Source: Tabrizicola sp. (lineage in GTDB: Bacteria > Pseudomonadota > Alphaproteobacteria > Rhodobacterales > Rhodobacteraceae). From it: a stretch of 64,000 bases of DNA. This document shows positions 25,131-32,561 of this stretch, piece by piece (within the stretch, counting starts at the first letter, position 1; each line of letters begins with the position of its first letter). The position numbers were made by a program, and so were the translations under genes. Under the pieces are notes generated by a model. The model was not told the origin of the DNA. It saw only the letters and a program-made list of their open reading frames with translations, and did not search any database. The stretch covers positions 1-64,000 of the forward strand of contig NZ_JAEULO010000023.1 of assembly GCF_016793705.1 (NCBI RefSeq), given 5' to 3'.

Positions 25131-25379
25131 TCACGGCGCTCCGATCGGTTCGACACGGGCTTCCCAGACGGTCGGGTCACGGCCTTCCAGGAGATCGGCG
25201 ACGGCTTCGGCGGGGTTGCGGGTGAAGATCACCAGCGGGCTGCCGTTGACGCGATGGGTCTGGCCGGTTCGGCGGTCGATCAGCCGGACGGCGCAGGTGG
25301 CGCGAGGGCTCCGGGGCATGGGCACGTGCGCCAGCCCGGCCGTCGCAAAGACAGTGCGGGGGGATACGGCGGCAGTCAT
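25131..25379 (-). CDS. Small protein heading the sulfate operon, unknown function
   Basis: An 82-residue protein starts [20 protein letters not shown] after GAAGGAGAAGGACG, a strong ribosome binding site. It has one cysteine and a beta-type C-terminal half ([20 protein letters not shown], then [16 protein letters not shown]). No signal peptide or membrane segment is seen, so it is cytoplasmic. It is 78 bases upstream of sbp on the same strand and downstream of the palindrome-rich control region, so it is the promoter-proximal gene of the sulfate operon. I do not know the family. Confidence 0.68.
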   Translation of the reverse strand: MTAAVSPRTVFATAGLAHVPMPRSPRATCAVRLIDRRTGQTHRVNGSPLVIFTRNPAEAVADLLEGRDPTVWEARVEPIGAP

Positions 25380-25443
25380 CGTCCTTCTCCTTCGCTGAAA
25401 CGGGGCATCTGCCCGGCGTTCCTTAATAACGACAGGAGTGGTC

Positions 25444-25515
25444 GAGTATTGCAAAGGAAAATACTCGCCAAATATAGTCGTGATTATAGAATGATATTCT
25501 CTATCCCGCGACTAT
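25444..25515 (-). promoter_or_regulatory. Palindrome-rich control region of the sulfate operon
   Basis: This AT-rich block in a GC-rich genome holds three nested or adjacent inverted repeats. GAGTATT (25444-25450) pairs with AATACTC (25460-25466). AGAATGATATTCT (25488-25500) is a 13-bp palindrome. ATAGTCG (25474-25480) pairs with CGACTAT (25509-25515). On the minus strand TATAAT (25483-25488) is a good -10 box touching the central palindrome; no good -35 is seen, as in regulated promoters. The neighbouring Rrf2 regulator is the first candidate to bind here. Confidence 0.55.
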
Positions 25516-25568
25516 CCGTCGGGTGAGAATCATTTGGGAATTGGCGTAGGATCAGTGGCTTGCGCGTG

Positions 25569-26024
25569 TCATTCCGCGCCGATCACCTGTTCCGCCACTG
25601 TGCTGGAACGCAGCATGTCTGCCAAGGTCAGTGAGTCGATGATCAGGAGGTAGGACCAGAACACCTCGGCAAAGACCTTGCGGATGCGGCAGCTGGCTTC
25701 GTCCACGCAATCCTCGCAGCGCTGGTAGGCCCGGCGCGACAGGCAGGGCAGGGGAGCGATAGGACCGTCGATGGTGCGCAGAAGCTCGGAGATCGAGATG
25801 TCGGAGGGACGCTTGATCAGGCTGTAGCCCCCAGACCGGCCCCGGATCGAGGCGATCACCCCGGCATTGCGCACCTCCAGCAGAATATGCTCCAGGAACC
25901 GCTTGGGCGTACCAGAGCGCTTGGCGATCTCTTCGATCGTCAGCGGCTCGGGCTGGCCCTTCTCGGCCTCGTCGGCCAGAACCAGAAGCGCCTTCAGGGC
26001 GTATTTCATCTTCTGCGTGATCAT
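25569..26024 (-). CDS. Rrf2-family transcriptional regulator with a cysteine cluster
   Basis: A 151-residue regulator. The winged helix-turn-helix is at the N-terminus (MITQKMKYALKALLVLADEA, then IEEIAKRSGTPKRFLEHILL). The sensor region has four cysteines, CLSRRAYQRCEDC followed by VDEASC, in the place where IscR and NsrR hold an Fe-S cluster. It sits upstream of, and on the same strand as, the sulfate operon, with the palindromic block in between, so control of sulfur uptake is likely. CymR of Bacillus is an Rrf2 member with that job, but CymR lacks such a cluster. The start at 26024 matches the family N-terminus. Confidence 0.85.
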   Translation of the reverse strand: MITQKMKYALKALLVLADEAEKGQPEPLTIEEIAKRSGTPKRFLEHILLEVRNAGVIASIRGRSGGYSLIKRPSDISISELLRTIDGPIAPLPCLSRRAYQRCEDCVDEASCRIRKVFAEVFWSYLLIIDSLTLADMLRSSTVAEQVIGAE

Positions 26025-26234
26025 GGGGAAAACGCTACGCCCCGGAATCTCGAGAATCAATGTCGCGATTCCCCGACCATGGGCTTTCTGGCCCGCGCGT
26101 CACAAGAAAACCCCAGTCGAAACCACAGAAAATCAAGGGAAAGCGGGCTTCTTCTTATACACGATAAAAAATATAGACTTTTGTTTCTTTCTCGGCATGC
26201 TGAAAGGGGACGACCGCTGCCAAGGGCCTGGACC
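26025..26234. promoter_or_regulatory. Divergent AT-rich promoter region between the Rrf2 and Lrp genes
   Basis: The 210 bases between two divergent regulators include a very AT-rich run (26148-26190, with CGATAAAAAATATAGAC) that must hold promoter elements for the Lrp-type gene. I cannot assign individual boxes with confidence. Confidence 0.4.
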
Positions 26235-26708
26235 ATGACCGACCTCGACCTGATCGACCGCAAGATCGTTGCCGAGCTGATGCAGGACGCGACGCTGCCG
26301 ATTGCCCAGATTGCTGACAAGGCGGGCCTGTCGCAGACCCCGGCCTGGAAGCGGATCCAGAAGCTGGAGGCGACCGGCGTGCTGACCCGGCGGGTGGCAC
26401 TGGCCGATCCGGCGAAATTGGGGTTCGGGCTGACGGTCTTCGTGGGGATCGAGGCGCCGGATCATTCGCCGGACTGGCGCGAGGCCTTTTCGCGCGCCGT
26501 CGATGCCATCCCGGAGATCATGGAGGTCTACCGGATGGCAGGAGAGCTCGACTACCTGTTGCGGGTCGCGGTGCAGGACATGGCGGCCTTCGACACGCTT
26601 TACAAACGACTGACCGATGCGGTGCCGATCAAGAACGTGACCAGCCATTTCGCGATGGAGCGGATGAAGTTCACCACCGCCTACCCGGTCGACACGCGGA
26701 ACCGATGA
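26235..26708 (+). CDS. Lrp/AsnC-family transcriptional regulator
   Basis: The 157-residue protein has the N-terminal helix-turn-helix (LIDRKIVAELMQDATLPIAQ, then IADKAGLSQTPAWKRIQKLE) and the C-terminal RAM ligand-binding domain (EIMEVYRMAGELDYLLRVAV..QDMAAFDTLY). This is a standard Lrp/AsnC layout; it would bind an amino acid and act as an octamer or dimer. The target is unknown; no amino acid gene adjoins directly. The ATG at 26235 gives the usual DLDLIDRKI start. Confidence 0.9.
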   Translation: MTDLDLIDRKIVAELMQDATLPIAQIADKAGLSQTPAWKRIQKLEATGVLTRRVALADPAKLGFGLTVFVGIEAPDHSPDWREAFSRAVDAIPEIMEVYRMAGELDYLLRVAVQDMAAFDTLYKRLTDAVPIKNVTSHFAMERMKFTTAYPVDTRNR

Positions 26709-26806
26709 GGGAATGGCGTTCTCTTTCGGGCTTTGTCTTTGGAACCCGGAATCACGACAGAGTTGCTAGATTTAACCCGGAAGCAGATTCGCGAAGGACA
26801 GTGGAG

Positions 26807-27367
26807 ATGACCAAGACCCTGATCGTTCCTGGCCTCGACGGCTCGCCCGCGCCGCACTGGCAGCATTGGTGGGCGCAGACCGACCCGCGCGCGCTGATGG
26901 TGGATCTGTCCGACCCGGCAAAACCGCTGCCTGCGCTGTGGGAAACCGAGCTGGCCTCGATGATCCTGCATCACCCGGATTGTGTGCTGGTCGGGCATTC
27001 GCTGGGCGCGGTGCTGGTCGCGCGCATCCTGACCAAATGGCCGCAGCTGAAGGTTCGGGCGGCGATGCTGGTGGCCCCGGCGGAAACTGCGGGCAGCGAC
27101 CGGATCGGTCACTTCGGCCCGATCCCGGAACGCCCCCTGGGGGTGCCCGCGCTGGTCGTCGCCAGCCGCAACGACCCCTGGATGCGCTATACCCGCGCGG
27201 GCAGCCTGGCGCAGTCCTGGGGGGCAGAACTGGTGGACATGGGCTTTGCCGGGCATATCAACGTCGCTTCGGGCTTCGGGCCCTGGCTGGGCGGCAAATG
27301 GCTGAGGGACGAGCTTCTTGCGGAAAACGCGATGACGCTTGCGCCACGACAGGGGGTTCGCGCATGA
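26807..27367 (+). CDS. RBBP9/YdeN-type serine hydrolase
   Basis: A 186-residue small alpha/beta hydrolase. It starts MTKTLIVPGLDGSPAPHWQH, the family's typical N-terminus with PGxxGSxxxHWQ. The nucleophile is in VGHSLGAVL, the acid region is VVASRNDPWM, and the late His is GFAGHINVASG. The family cleaves small esters; physiological substrates are unknown. The stop overlaps the ATG of a tiny membrane protein gene, and that in turn overlaps a second, which makes a coupled three-gene operon. GTGGAG precedes the start. Confidence 0.85.
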   Translation: MTKTLIVPGLDGSPAPHWQHWWAQTDPRALMVDLSDPAKPLPALWETELASMILHHPDCVLVGHSLGAVLVARILTKWPQLKVRAAMLVAPAETAGSDRIGHFGPIPERPLGVPALVVASRNDPWMRYTRAGSLAQSWGAELVDMGFAGHINVASGFGPWLGGKWLRDELLAENAMTLAPRQGVRA

Positions 27368-27495
27368 GCCGCCTGTTCCGAAGCCCGAACGGTGGCCTCG
27401 CCAGCTATGTCGCGCTGGCCGTCTTTGCCGCGGCCTACCTGGGCGCGATGGTGCTGGTGCTGGCCCCCGACCTGCTTCTCGGAGGGCTGCCATGA
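27364..27495 (+). CDS. Tiny single-pass membrane protein
   Basis: 43 residues, MSRLFRSPNGGLASYVALAV then FAAAYLGAMVLVLAPDLLLG and GLP. Residues 14-38 form one hydrophobic helix. The ATG at 27364 overlaps the hydrolase stop (ATGA), and its own stop overlaps the next ATG in the same way. This double coupling argues that it is real despite its size. The function is unknown. Confidence 0.6.
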   Translation: MSRLFRSPNGGLASYVALAVFAAAYLGAMVLVLAPDLLLGGLP

Positions 27496-27632
27496 ACGAC
27501 GGACGTTTCGACCAGCATTTCCTGGAGCTCTTCGCCAGGGGGGAGCCTCGTGAGGCGAAGGCAGGGGGCCCGGTTCTCGTGCTGTGCCTCGTGCTTCTTG
27601 CCCTGATCACGGCCGCGTTCCTGCTGGGCTGA
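27492..27632 (+). CDS. Tiny single-pass membrane protein with charged N-terminus
   Basis: 46 residues: a charged N-terminal half (MNDGRFDQHFLELFARGEPR) and a C-terminal membrane helix (PVLVLCLVLLALITAAFLLG) ending at the last residue, so it is a tail-anchored arrangement. It overlaps the preceding tiny gene by ATGA. The pair could be partners in the membrane. No family is recognised. Confidence 0.6.
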   Translation: MNDGRFDQHFLELFARGEPREAKAGGPVLVLCLVLLALITAAFLLG

Positions 27633-27661
27633 CGCAGCCTGCCCGTAGCCGCAGTCATCGC

Positions 27662-29179
27662 CTAGAGCCCTCCGATAGCAGAAGTGAGGCGGAAGCTGAT
27701 CGCCTCGGCGATATGCGGCTTGCGGACGGAGGGGCTATCGTCGAGGTCGGCGATGGTGCGGGCCACCCGCAGCACGCGGTGGTAGCCCCGGGCGGAGAGG
27801 CCCATGCGTTCGGCGACACGCCCGACAAGTTCCCTGCCTTCGGCGTCGGGGGTGGCGTGCTCCTCCAGCGCGGCACCTTCGAGGTCGGCATTGACACGCA
27901 GGTCGGGGGCGTCGGTGAAGCGGGGGGTCTGGCGGTCGCGGGCTGCGGCGACGCGGGCGGCGATGGTGGCGGAGCTTTCGCCCGAGGACGGCAGGTCGAG
28001 GTCGGTGAAGGCGACGGGGGGCACTTCGACGCGGAGGTCGAAGCGGTCCATCAGCGGGCCGGAGATGCGGCCGAGGTAGTCCTCGCCGCAGACCGGCGCG
28101 CGGCCGCAGGCGCGATTGGGGTCCGAGAGATAGCCGCATTTGCAGGGGTTGGCGGCGGCGATCAGCAGGAAGCGGCAGGGATAGCGGATATGCGCATTGG
28201 CGCGGGCGACCATGACGGTGCCGGTCTCGATCGGCTGGCGCAGGGTGTCGAGCACGGTGCGGGGGAATTCGGGGAATTCGTCGAGGAAGAGGACGCCGTT
28301 GTGGGCAAGGCTGATCTCGCCCGGTTTCGCGCCCCGGCCCCCGCCGACGATGGCAGCCATGCTGGCGGTGTGGTGCGGCTCACGGAAGGGCCGGTCGCGC
28401 GAGATGCCGCCTTCGGTCAGGAGACCCGCGAGGGAGTGGATCATTGAGGTTTCCAGCGCCTCGGGTGCGGAGAGCGGAGGCAGGATGCCGGGAAGCCGGG
28501 CCGCGAGCATGGACTTGCCCGAGCCGGGCGTGCCGACCATGAACAGGTGATGTCTGCCTGCGGCGGCGATTTCCAACGCCCGCTTGGCGCGTTCCTGGCC
28601 CTTCACCTCGCGGAAGTCGCGAGGGCTGGTTTCGCGGACGACCTCGCCCGCCTCGGCGGGGGCAAGCGGCGTGCGGCCGGTGTAATGGTGCAGAACCTCG
28701 TCGAGCGAGGCGGCGGCGAGGACCTGTGTTGCGCCGACCCAGGCGGCCTCGGCCCCGCAGGCGCGGGGGCAGAGGAGCGCGCGATCCTCGACCGCGGCGG
28801 CCATGGCGGCGGGAAGCGCCCCGGCTACGGGGACGAGGCGGCCGTCGAGCGACAACTCGCCCAGGGCGACGGTGCCCTCGACATCCTCGCGCGGAATGAT
28901 CTCCAAGGCGGCGAGGAGGGCGACGGCGATGGGCAGATCGAAGTGGGAGCCCTCCTTGGGCAGATCGGCGGGCGAGAGATTGACGGTGATCCGCTTGGCG
29001 GGAAGCGCGATGGACAGGGCTTGCAGCGCGGCGCGGACCCGTTCCTTGGCCTCGGTCACCGCCTTGTCGGGCAGGCCGACCAGGGTGAAGGACGGCGATC
29101 CGGGCGAGACGGCGCATTGCACCTCGACCAGGCGGGCCTCGACCCCCTCGAAGGCGACGGTATAGGCGCGGGCGGTCAT
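27662..29179 (-). CDS. comM: YifB/ComM-type Mg-chelatase-like AAA+ ATPase
   Basis: A 505-residue ring helicase-like ATPase. In ComM this drives branch migration during natural transformation. Residues 1-170 are the ChlI-like N-domain (FTLVGLPDKAVTEAKERVRA, then VNLSPADLPKEGSHFDLPIA). The AAA core has Walker A MVGTPGSGKSMLA, AHNGVLFLDEFPEFPR (Walker B) and ALRQPIE-like TLRQPIETGTVMVARA. The cysteine group CKCGYLSDPNRACGRAPVC lies next. The C-terminal domain (LSARGYHRVLRVARTIADLD) ends in IAEAISFR. This is the full family length. It is widespread in bacteria regardless of competence. Confidence 0.93.
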   Translation of the reverse strand: MTARAYTVAFEGVEARLVEVQCAVSPGSPSFTLVGLPDKAVTEAKERVRAALQALSIALPAKRITVNLSPADLPKEGSHFDLPIAVALLAALEIIPREDVEGTVALGELSLDGRLVPVAGALPAAMAAAVEDRALLCPRACGAEAAWVGATQVLAAASLDEVLHHYTGRTPLAPAEAGEVVRETSPRDFREVKGQERAKRALEIAAAGRHHLFMVGTPGSGKSMLAARLPGILPPLSAPEALETSMIHSLAGLLTEGGISRDRPFREPHHTASMAAIVGGGRGAKPGEISLAHNGVLFLDEFPEFPRTVLDTLRQPIETGTVMVARANAHIRYPCRFLLIAAANPCKCGYLSDPNRACGRAPVCGEDYLGRISGPLMDRFDLRVEVPPVAFTDLDLPSSGESSATIAARVAAARDRQTPRFTDAPDLRVNADLEGAALEEHATPDAEGRELVGRVAERMGLSARGYHRVLRVARTIADLDDSPSVRKPHIAEAISFRLTSAIGGL

Positions 29180-29207
29180 TTCGGCGTTTCGCGGCTTGGA
29201 GCGGTTA

Positions 29208-29314
29208 TTGAATCGAGCGCGTTCCGCGCAAGCCTTTTGTCTCGCCTCTGCGCGCGAAGGGCGCGCAGAGGCTCGGCCCTTGCCTCCGGCGGGGATATTT
29301 GCGGACAGAAAATG
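29208..29314. repeat. Composite intergenic repeat, copy A (hairpin plus GGGGATATTTG core)
   Basis: TTGAATCGAGCG at the left is followed by CTTTTGTCTC, then a perfect 12-bp hairpin with loop GAAGG (29244-29272), then CCTCCGGCGGGGATATTTG (29283-29301) and GGACAGAAAATG. The same order occurs at 35491-35598 and, with another hairpin, at 40807-40928. It lies between comM and the GST gene, both on the minus strand. Confidence 0.7.
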
Positions 29315-29385
29315 CGCCGCGTAGTTCTGGACTGGCCCATGCGCCCCACCCGATTCACCTTGGTTAACGGCTAGGGCGAAATGGT

Positions 29386-30258
29386 TTACGATTGGTAAAG
29401 CGCCATGAACTTCGGCCAGGCTTCGGCATCGGCCAGGGTCTTGTCGCGGCAGAAGGCGTTGCAGAAGCCGAAGCGGCGTCCGTAAAGCTGAAGCGCATGG
29501 GTGACGGGCTTGCCGGAATAGGGGCAGTCGGCGTTCACGGTGTCGGCGCAGTCCACCGTGCTTGCGGGCAGGGGGACGGGACCGGGCCAGTCGCGCCGGG
29601 GATAGTCACGACGGTAGAACTCCTGATCCGCGCCGTCGACAAGGCCCATCGCGCGCCAGCGGCGGAAACTGGGGTGGGAAAGCTGGGCGTTGACGTAGAG
29701 CATCGCCTGCGCGCCGACCGGCAGGTTGTAGGTGGCGATGCGGCTGGCGACGGGGGCGAAGAAGGCATCGGCGGCGCTGTAGGCCCCGCAGAGCCAGGGA
29801 GTGGTGGAGTGGGTCGTCTCGCGCGCCCAGGCCCAGAGGGTTTCGAGCCGGGCAAGGTCGGCCAGGACCTCGGGCGGGGGCCGGCAGTCGGTGTAGCTGA
29901 CGCGCAGGTTCATCGGGCAATGCGTGCGCAGCGCGACGAAGCCCGCGTGCATCTCGGCGGCGAGGACCCGGGCGGTGGCGCGGGCGTGCGGATCGGCGGG
30001 CCAGAGCCCGGCCCCGGGGTGGCGGGTCGCCAGTTCCTCGGCGATGGCGATGGTCTCGGGGACGACCGAACCCTCGGGCGTGCGCATCGTGGGCGCGGTG
30101 CGGGCGGGGAAGTAGTCCTTCAGCACCGTCGCCAACTGGTCGGTGTAGAGCCGGGCGGAATGCGTCCGGACCGGGATGCCGAAAGCGTCGAAGAGAAGCC
30201 AGCCGCGCAACGACCAGCTGGAATAGCCGCGGTCGCCGATCACGAGATCATAGGTCAT
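29386..30258 (-). CDS. Glutathione S-transferase with a C-terminal YHS-like metal-binding tail
   Basis: Residues 1-80 are a thioredoxin-like GST N-domain (VIGDRGYSSWSLRGWLLFDA: the YSSWSLR loop binds glutathione; TAPTMRTPEGSVVPETIAI has the cis-Pro). The helical C-domain runs to about 215. Residues 235-290 add CADTVNADCPYSGKPV, then YGRRFGFCNAFCRDK. This matches a YHS/TRASH-like zinc- or copper-binding module (CPxxGxxV..FCxxxCxxxF). GST proteins normally stop near residue 220. Transport or sensing of metal, or metal-assisted dimerisation, are guesses. Confidence 0.82.
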   Translation of the reverse strand: MTYDLVIGDRGYSSWSLRGWLLFDAFGIPVRTHSARLYTDQLATVLKDYFPARTAPTMRTPEGSVVPETIAIAEELATRHPGAGLWPADPHARATARVLAAEMHAGFVALRTHCPMNLRVSYTDCRPPPEVLADLARLETLWAWARETTHSTTPWLCGAYSAADAFFAPVASRIATYNLPVGAQAMLYVNAQLSHPSFRRWRAMGLVDGADQEFYRRDYPRRDWPGPVPLPASTVDCADTVNADCPYSGKPVTHALQLYGRRFGFCNAFCRDKTLADAEAWPKFMALYQS

Positions 30259-30333
30259 GCGTCTTGTCCTTTTTCCCGTACATTTGACCCGGCGCGGGCG
30301 GTGAGGGGAAACGAAGATTTGTGGGCAGTGCCA

Positions 30334-30897
30334 TCACGGACGGTGATTGATCGAAAAGACCTTCGGCGGGGCGAGAGCGAGGCTGGTAACGGAAAGATTG
30401 TCGATGCGATGGGCGAAAGCGGCCTCGGGGGAAATCCCTTCGGCCCGTTGCAGCGCCGCGACGATGGGGCCGAAATGGGCGACGACGATGATGTCGGCAG
30501 CGAGCCCGTGCAGGCGGTCGAGCGCCGCCCAGCTGCGGGTGGTCAGTGCAGTCCAGCTTTCGCCGCCGGGGGGGGCGATGTCGCCGGGGCTTTCCCAGAA
30601 GGCGCGGATGTGGTCCGGGCTTTCGGCCTCGATCTCGGCGAAGGGGCGGGTTTCCCACTGGCCGAAGTGGATCTCGCGCAAGTCCGGGTCGTGCGGCAGG
30701 CGTGGGCGGGGTCCCAGCGCATCGGCGGTCGCCACGGCGCGGGCGAGGTCGGAGGAGACGACGGGCGCCTCGGGCGGCAGATGGGCGGACAGCCGGGCGA
30801 GGGCGGCGCTGTCGGAGAGGTCGGCGGGCAGGTCGGTCCAGCCGATCATCGTCCTGGCATGAGTCGGGCCGTGGCGGACGAGCCAGAAGCGGGTCAT
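30334..30897 (-). CDS. Histidine phosphatase-family protein (alpha-ribazole phosphatase-like)
   Basis: A 187-residue phosphoglycerate-mutase-type phosphatase. It has the catalytic LVRHGPT (His9), SSDLARAVATADAL, DLREIHFGQWE and the second histidine VVAHFGPIVAAL. It follows cobU directly with a 4-nt overlap (the ATG of this gene overlaps the cobU stop), so alpha-ribazole phosphatase (CobC) in the nucleotide loop of cobalamin assembly is the best guess. Confidence 0.8.
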   Translation of the reverse strand: MTRFWLVRHGPTHARTMIGWTDLPADLSDSAALARLSAHLPPEAPVVSSDLARAVATADALGPRPRLPHDPDLREIHFGQWETRPFAEIEAESPDHIRAFWESPGDIAPPGGESWTALTTRSWAALDRLHGLAADIIVVAHFGPIVAALQRAEGISPEAAFAHRIDNLSVTSLALAPPKVFSINHRP

Positions 30898-31424
30898 GGC
30901 AACCGGCCCTTCAGCACCATCGGCAGGCCCGCGATCACCGTCACCACCAGCCCGCCGACTGCGGCGAGGCGCTGGTTCAACCGCCCCTGTTCGTCGCGAA
31001 AGCGCCGGGCCAGCGCATTTTCGGGAACTATTCCCCAGCCAGTCTCGTTGCTGACGATGACGGTGGGGGCGGGACAGGCCGCCAGCGCGGCGAGAAGCCG
31101 GGCGGTCTCGACGCCAAGGTCATGGTCGGCGAGGAGGTGGTTCGTCAGCCAGAGCGTCGCGCAGTCGACGAGGACGGCCTCCTCCGGCCGGGCCTCGGCC
31201 AGGGCGGCGGCGAGGGCGAGCGGCGCCTCGACCGTGGTCCAGGCGGTGCCGCGGTCGCTGCGGTGTCTCGCAATGCGGTCGCGCATCTCGTCGTCATGAG
31301 GTTCGGCGGTGGCGATGTAGCGGCGGGGCCGGGCGGAAGCGGTGACGAGGCCTTCGGCGAAGGCGGACTTTCCAGACCGGGCGCCGCCGACGACGAGGGT
31401 AAGGGGCGGCAGTGATCCGGGCAC
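30894..31424 (-). CDS. cobU: Bifunctional adenosylcobinamide kinase/guanylyltransferase
   Basis: Phosphorylates adenosylcobinamide and transfers GMP to it in cobalamin salvage and synthesis (also called CobP). The 176-residue protein has the Walker A LVVGGARSGKSAFAE, YIATAEPHDDEMRDRIARHR, VDCATLWLTN and VSNETGWGIVPENALARRFR, all diagnostic. No ATG fits. The GTG at 31424 (MPGSLPPLTLVVGG) has GGAG seven bases before it and gives the usual length, so I choose it. It shares its start region with the sigma-E-type promoter of the divergent rpoH. Confidence 0.93.
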   Translation of the reverse strand: MPGSLPPLTLVVGGARSGKSAFAEGLVTASARPRRYIATAEPHDDEMRDRIARHRSDRGTAWTTVEAPLALAAALAEARPEEAVLVDCATLWLTNHLLADHDLGVETARLLAALAACPAPTVIVSNETGWGIVPENALARRFRDEQGRLNQRLAAVGGLVVTVIAGLPMVLKGRLP

Positions 31425-31442
31425 GGGATTGCTCCGTAAAAG
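31413..31442 (+). promoter_or_regulatory. Predicted sigma-E (ECF) promoter of rpoH
   Basis: TGATCC (31413-31418) and TAAAAG (31437-31442) are exactly 18 bases apart, about 50 bases before the rpoH start. In Rhodobacter sphaeroides the singlet-oxygen sigma factor RpoE uses TGATCC-N18-TAA(G/A)-type promoters and drives rpoHII. The match and its position before an rpoH gene support the same wiring here. Confidence 0.65.
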
Positions 31443-31491
31443 GATAGCGGGCAGGGCGAGAACGTCGCCACGACCCGGACAGGAGGTGGCC

Positions 31492-32367
31492 ATGGCCCTG
31501 GACGGATATACCGACCGGAACGTCTCGCGCCAAGCGATGAAGGCAGAACTTCTGGATGCCGAGACCGAGGTGCAACTGGCGCGGGCCTGGCGCGATTTCC
31601 GCGACGAGAGGGCGCTGCACCGGCTGATCACCGCTTATATGCGGCTCGCGATCAGCATGGCGGCGCGCTTCCGCCGCTATGGCGCGCCGATGAACGACCT
31701 GATCCAGGAGGCGAGCCTGGGCCTGATGAAGGCGGCCGACAAGTTCGACCCTGATCGGGGCGTGCGGTTCTCGACCTACGCCGTCTGGTGGATCAAGGCG
31801 GGAGTCCAGGATTATGTGATGCGCAACTGGTCTATGGTGCGGACCGGATCGACCTCCAGCCAGAAGTCGCTTTTCTTCAACCTGCGCCGGGTGCAGGCCC
31901 GGCTGGAACGCGAAGGATGGGAGCGTGGCGAGCCTCTCGACCCGGTCGCCCTGCGTCGGCAGGTCGCAGAGGAGCTGGATGTTCCGCTGGCGGATGTGGA
32001 GATGATGGAAGGGCGGCTCTCGGGCTCGGACTTTTCGCTGAACGCGGTGCAGAGTGTGGAGGAGGGCCGCGAATGGATCGAGGCGCTGGAGGACGAGGGT
32101 GTGCAGGCCGCCGAGGCGGTCGAGGCCGCGCATGATGCCGAGCTGCTGCGTAACTGGCTGGCAGAGGCGCTTCTGGGTCTGAACCCGCGCGAACGCTATA
32201 TCGTCGCCGAACGCAAGCTGAAGGGCGAGGGCCGGACGCTGGAGTCGCTTGGTGTGGAACTGGGCCTGTCGAAAGAGCGCATCCGCCAGCTGGAAGCTGC
32301 GGCCTTCGCCAAGATGCGCCGCAACCTGGAAGGCCAGTCCCAGGAGCTGCGGCATTTCCTGGCATGA
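31492..32367 (+). CDS. rpoH: RNA polymerase sigma factor RpoH (RpoHII-like)
   Basis: A 291-residue sigma-32-type factor. Region 2 reads LHRLITAYMRLAISMAARFR, NDLIQEASLGLMKAADKFDP and RFSTYAVWWIKAGVQDYVMR (2.1-2.4). The RpoH box is SQKSLFFNLRRVQARL. Region 4 ends in GLSKERIRQLEAAAFAKMRR. The ATG at 31492 follows AGGAGGTGGCC. Rhodobacter relatives carry two rpoH genes; the sigma-E-like promoter points to the oxidative-stress paralogue rpoHII, but the paralogue call is inference. It diverges from cobU. Confidence 0.93.
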   Translation: MALDGYTDRNVSRQAMKAELLDAETEVQLARAWRDFRDERALHRLITAYMRLAISMAARFRRYGAPMNDLIQEASLGLMKAADKFDPDRGVRFSTYAVWWIKAGVQDYVMRNWSMVRTGSTSSQKSLFFNLRRVQARLEREGWERGEPLDPVALRRQVAEELDVPLADVEMMEGRLSGSDFSLNAVQSVEEGREWIEALEDEGVQAAEAVEAAHDAELLRNWLAEALLGLNPRERYIVAERKLKGEGRTLESLGVELGLSKERIRQLEAAAFAKMRRNLEGQSQELRHFLA

Positions 32368-32396
32368 CCTCCGTGGGTTCGGGCGGTTCTAAAAGG

Positions 32397-32492
32397 AACG
32401 CTGACGCGCAATCCTTCAGGTCGCCCGCGCGCCTTCGCGCTTGGCTTCGAAATGCGCGCCGCGCGGGGATATTTGCCCGAGTATGAAAGCCG
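32397..32492. repeat. Composite intergenic repeat, copy B (diverged)
   Basis: AACGCTGACGCGCAATCCTT at the left resembles the GAGCGCTGACGCGCGAAGA part of other copies. GC-rich hairpin-forming text follows, then GCGCGGGGATATTTGCCCGA and GTATGAAAGCCGG. It lies between rpoH and coaBC. Confidence 0.55.
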
Positions 32493-32561
32493 GTGCGGGG
32501 TGTTGAGTTTGCCCCCTGCGGCCCCTACACCTGAAGGCAGGCCTTGAAGGAGGACCTGCCG

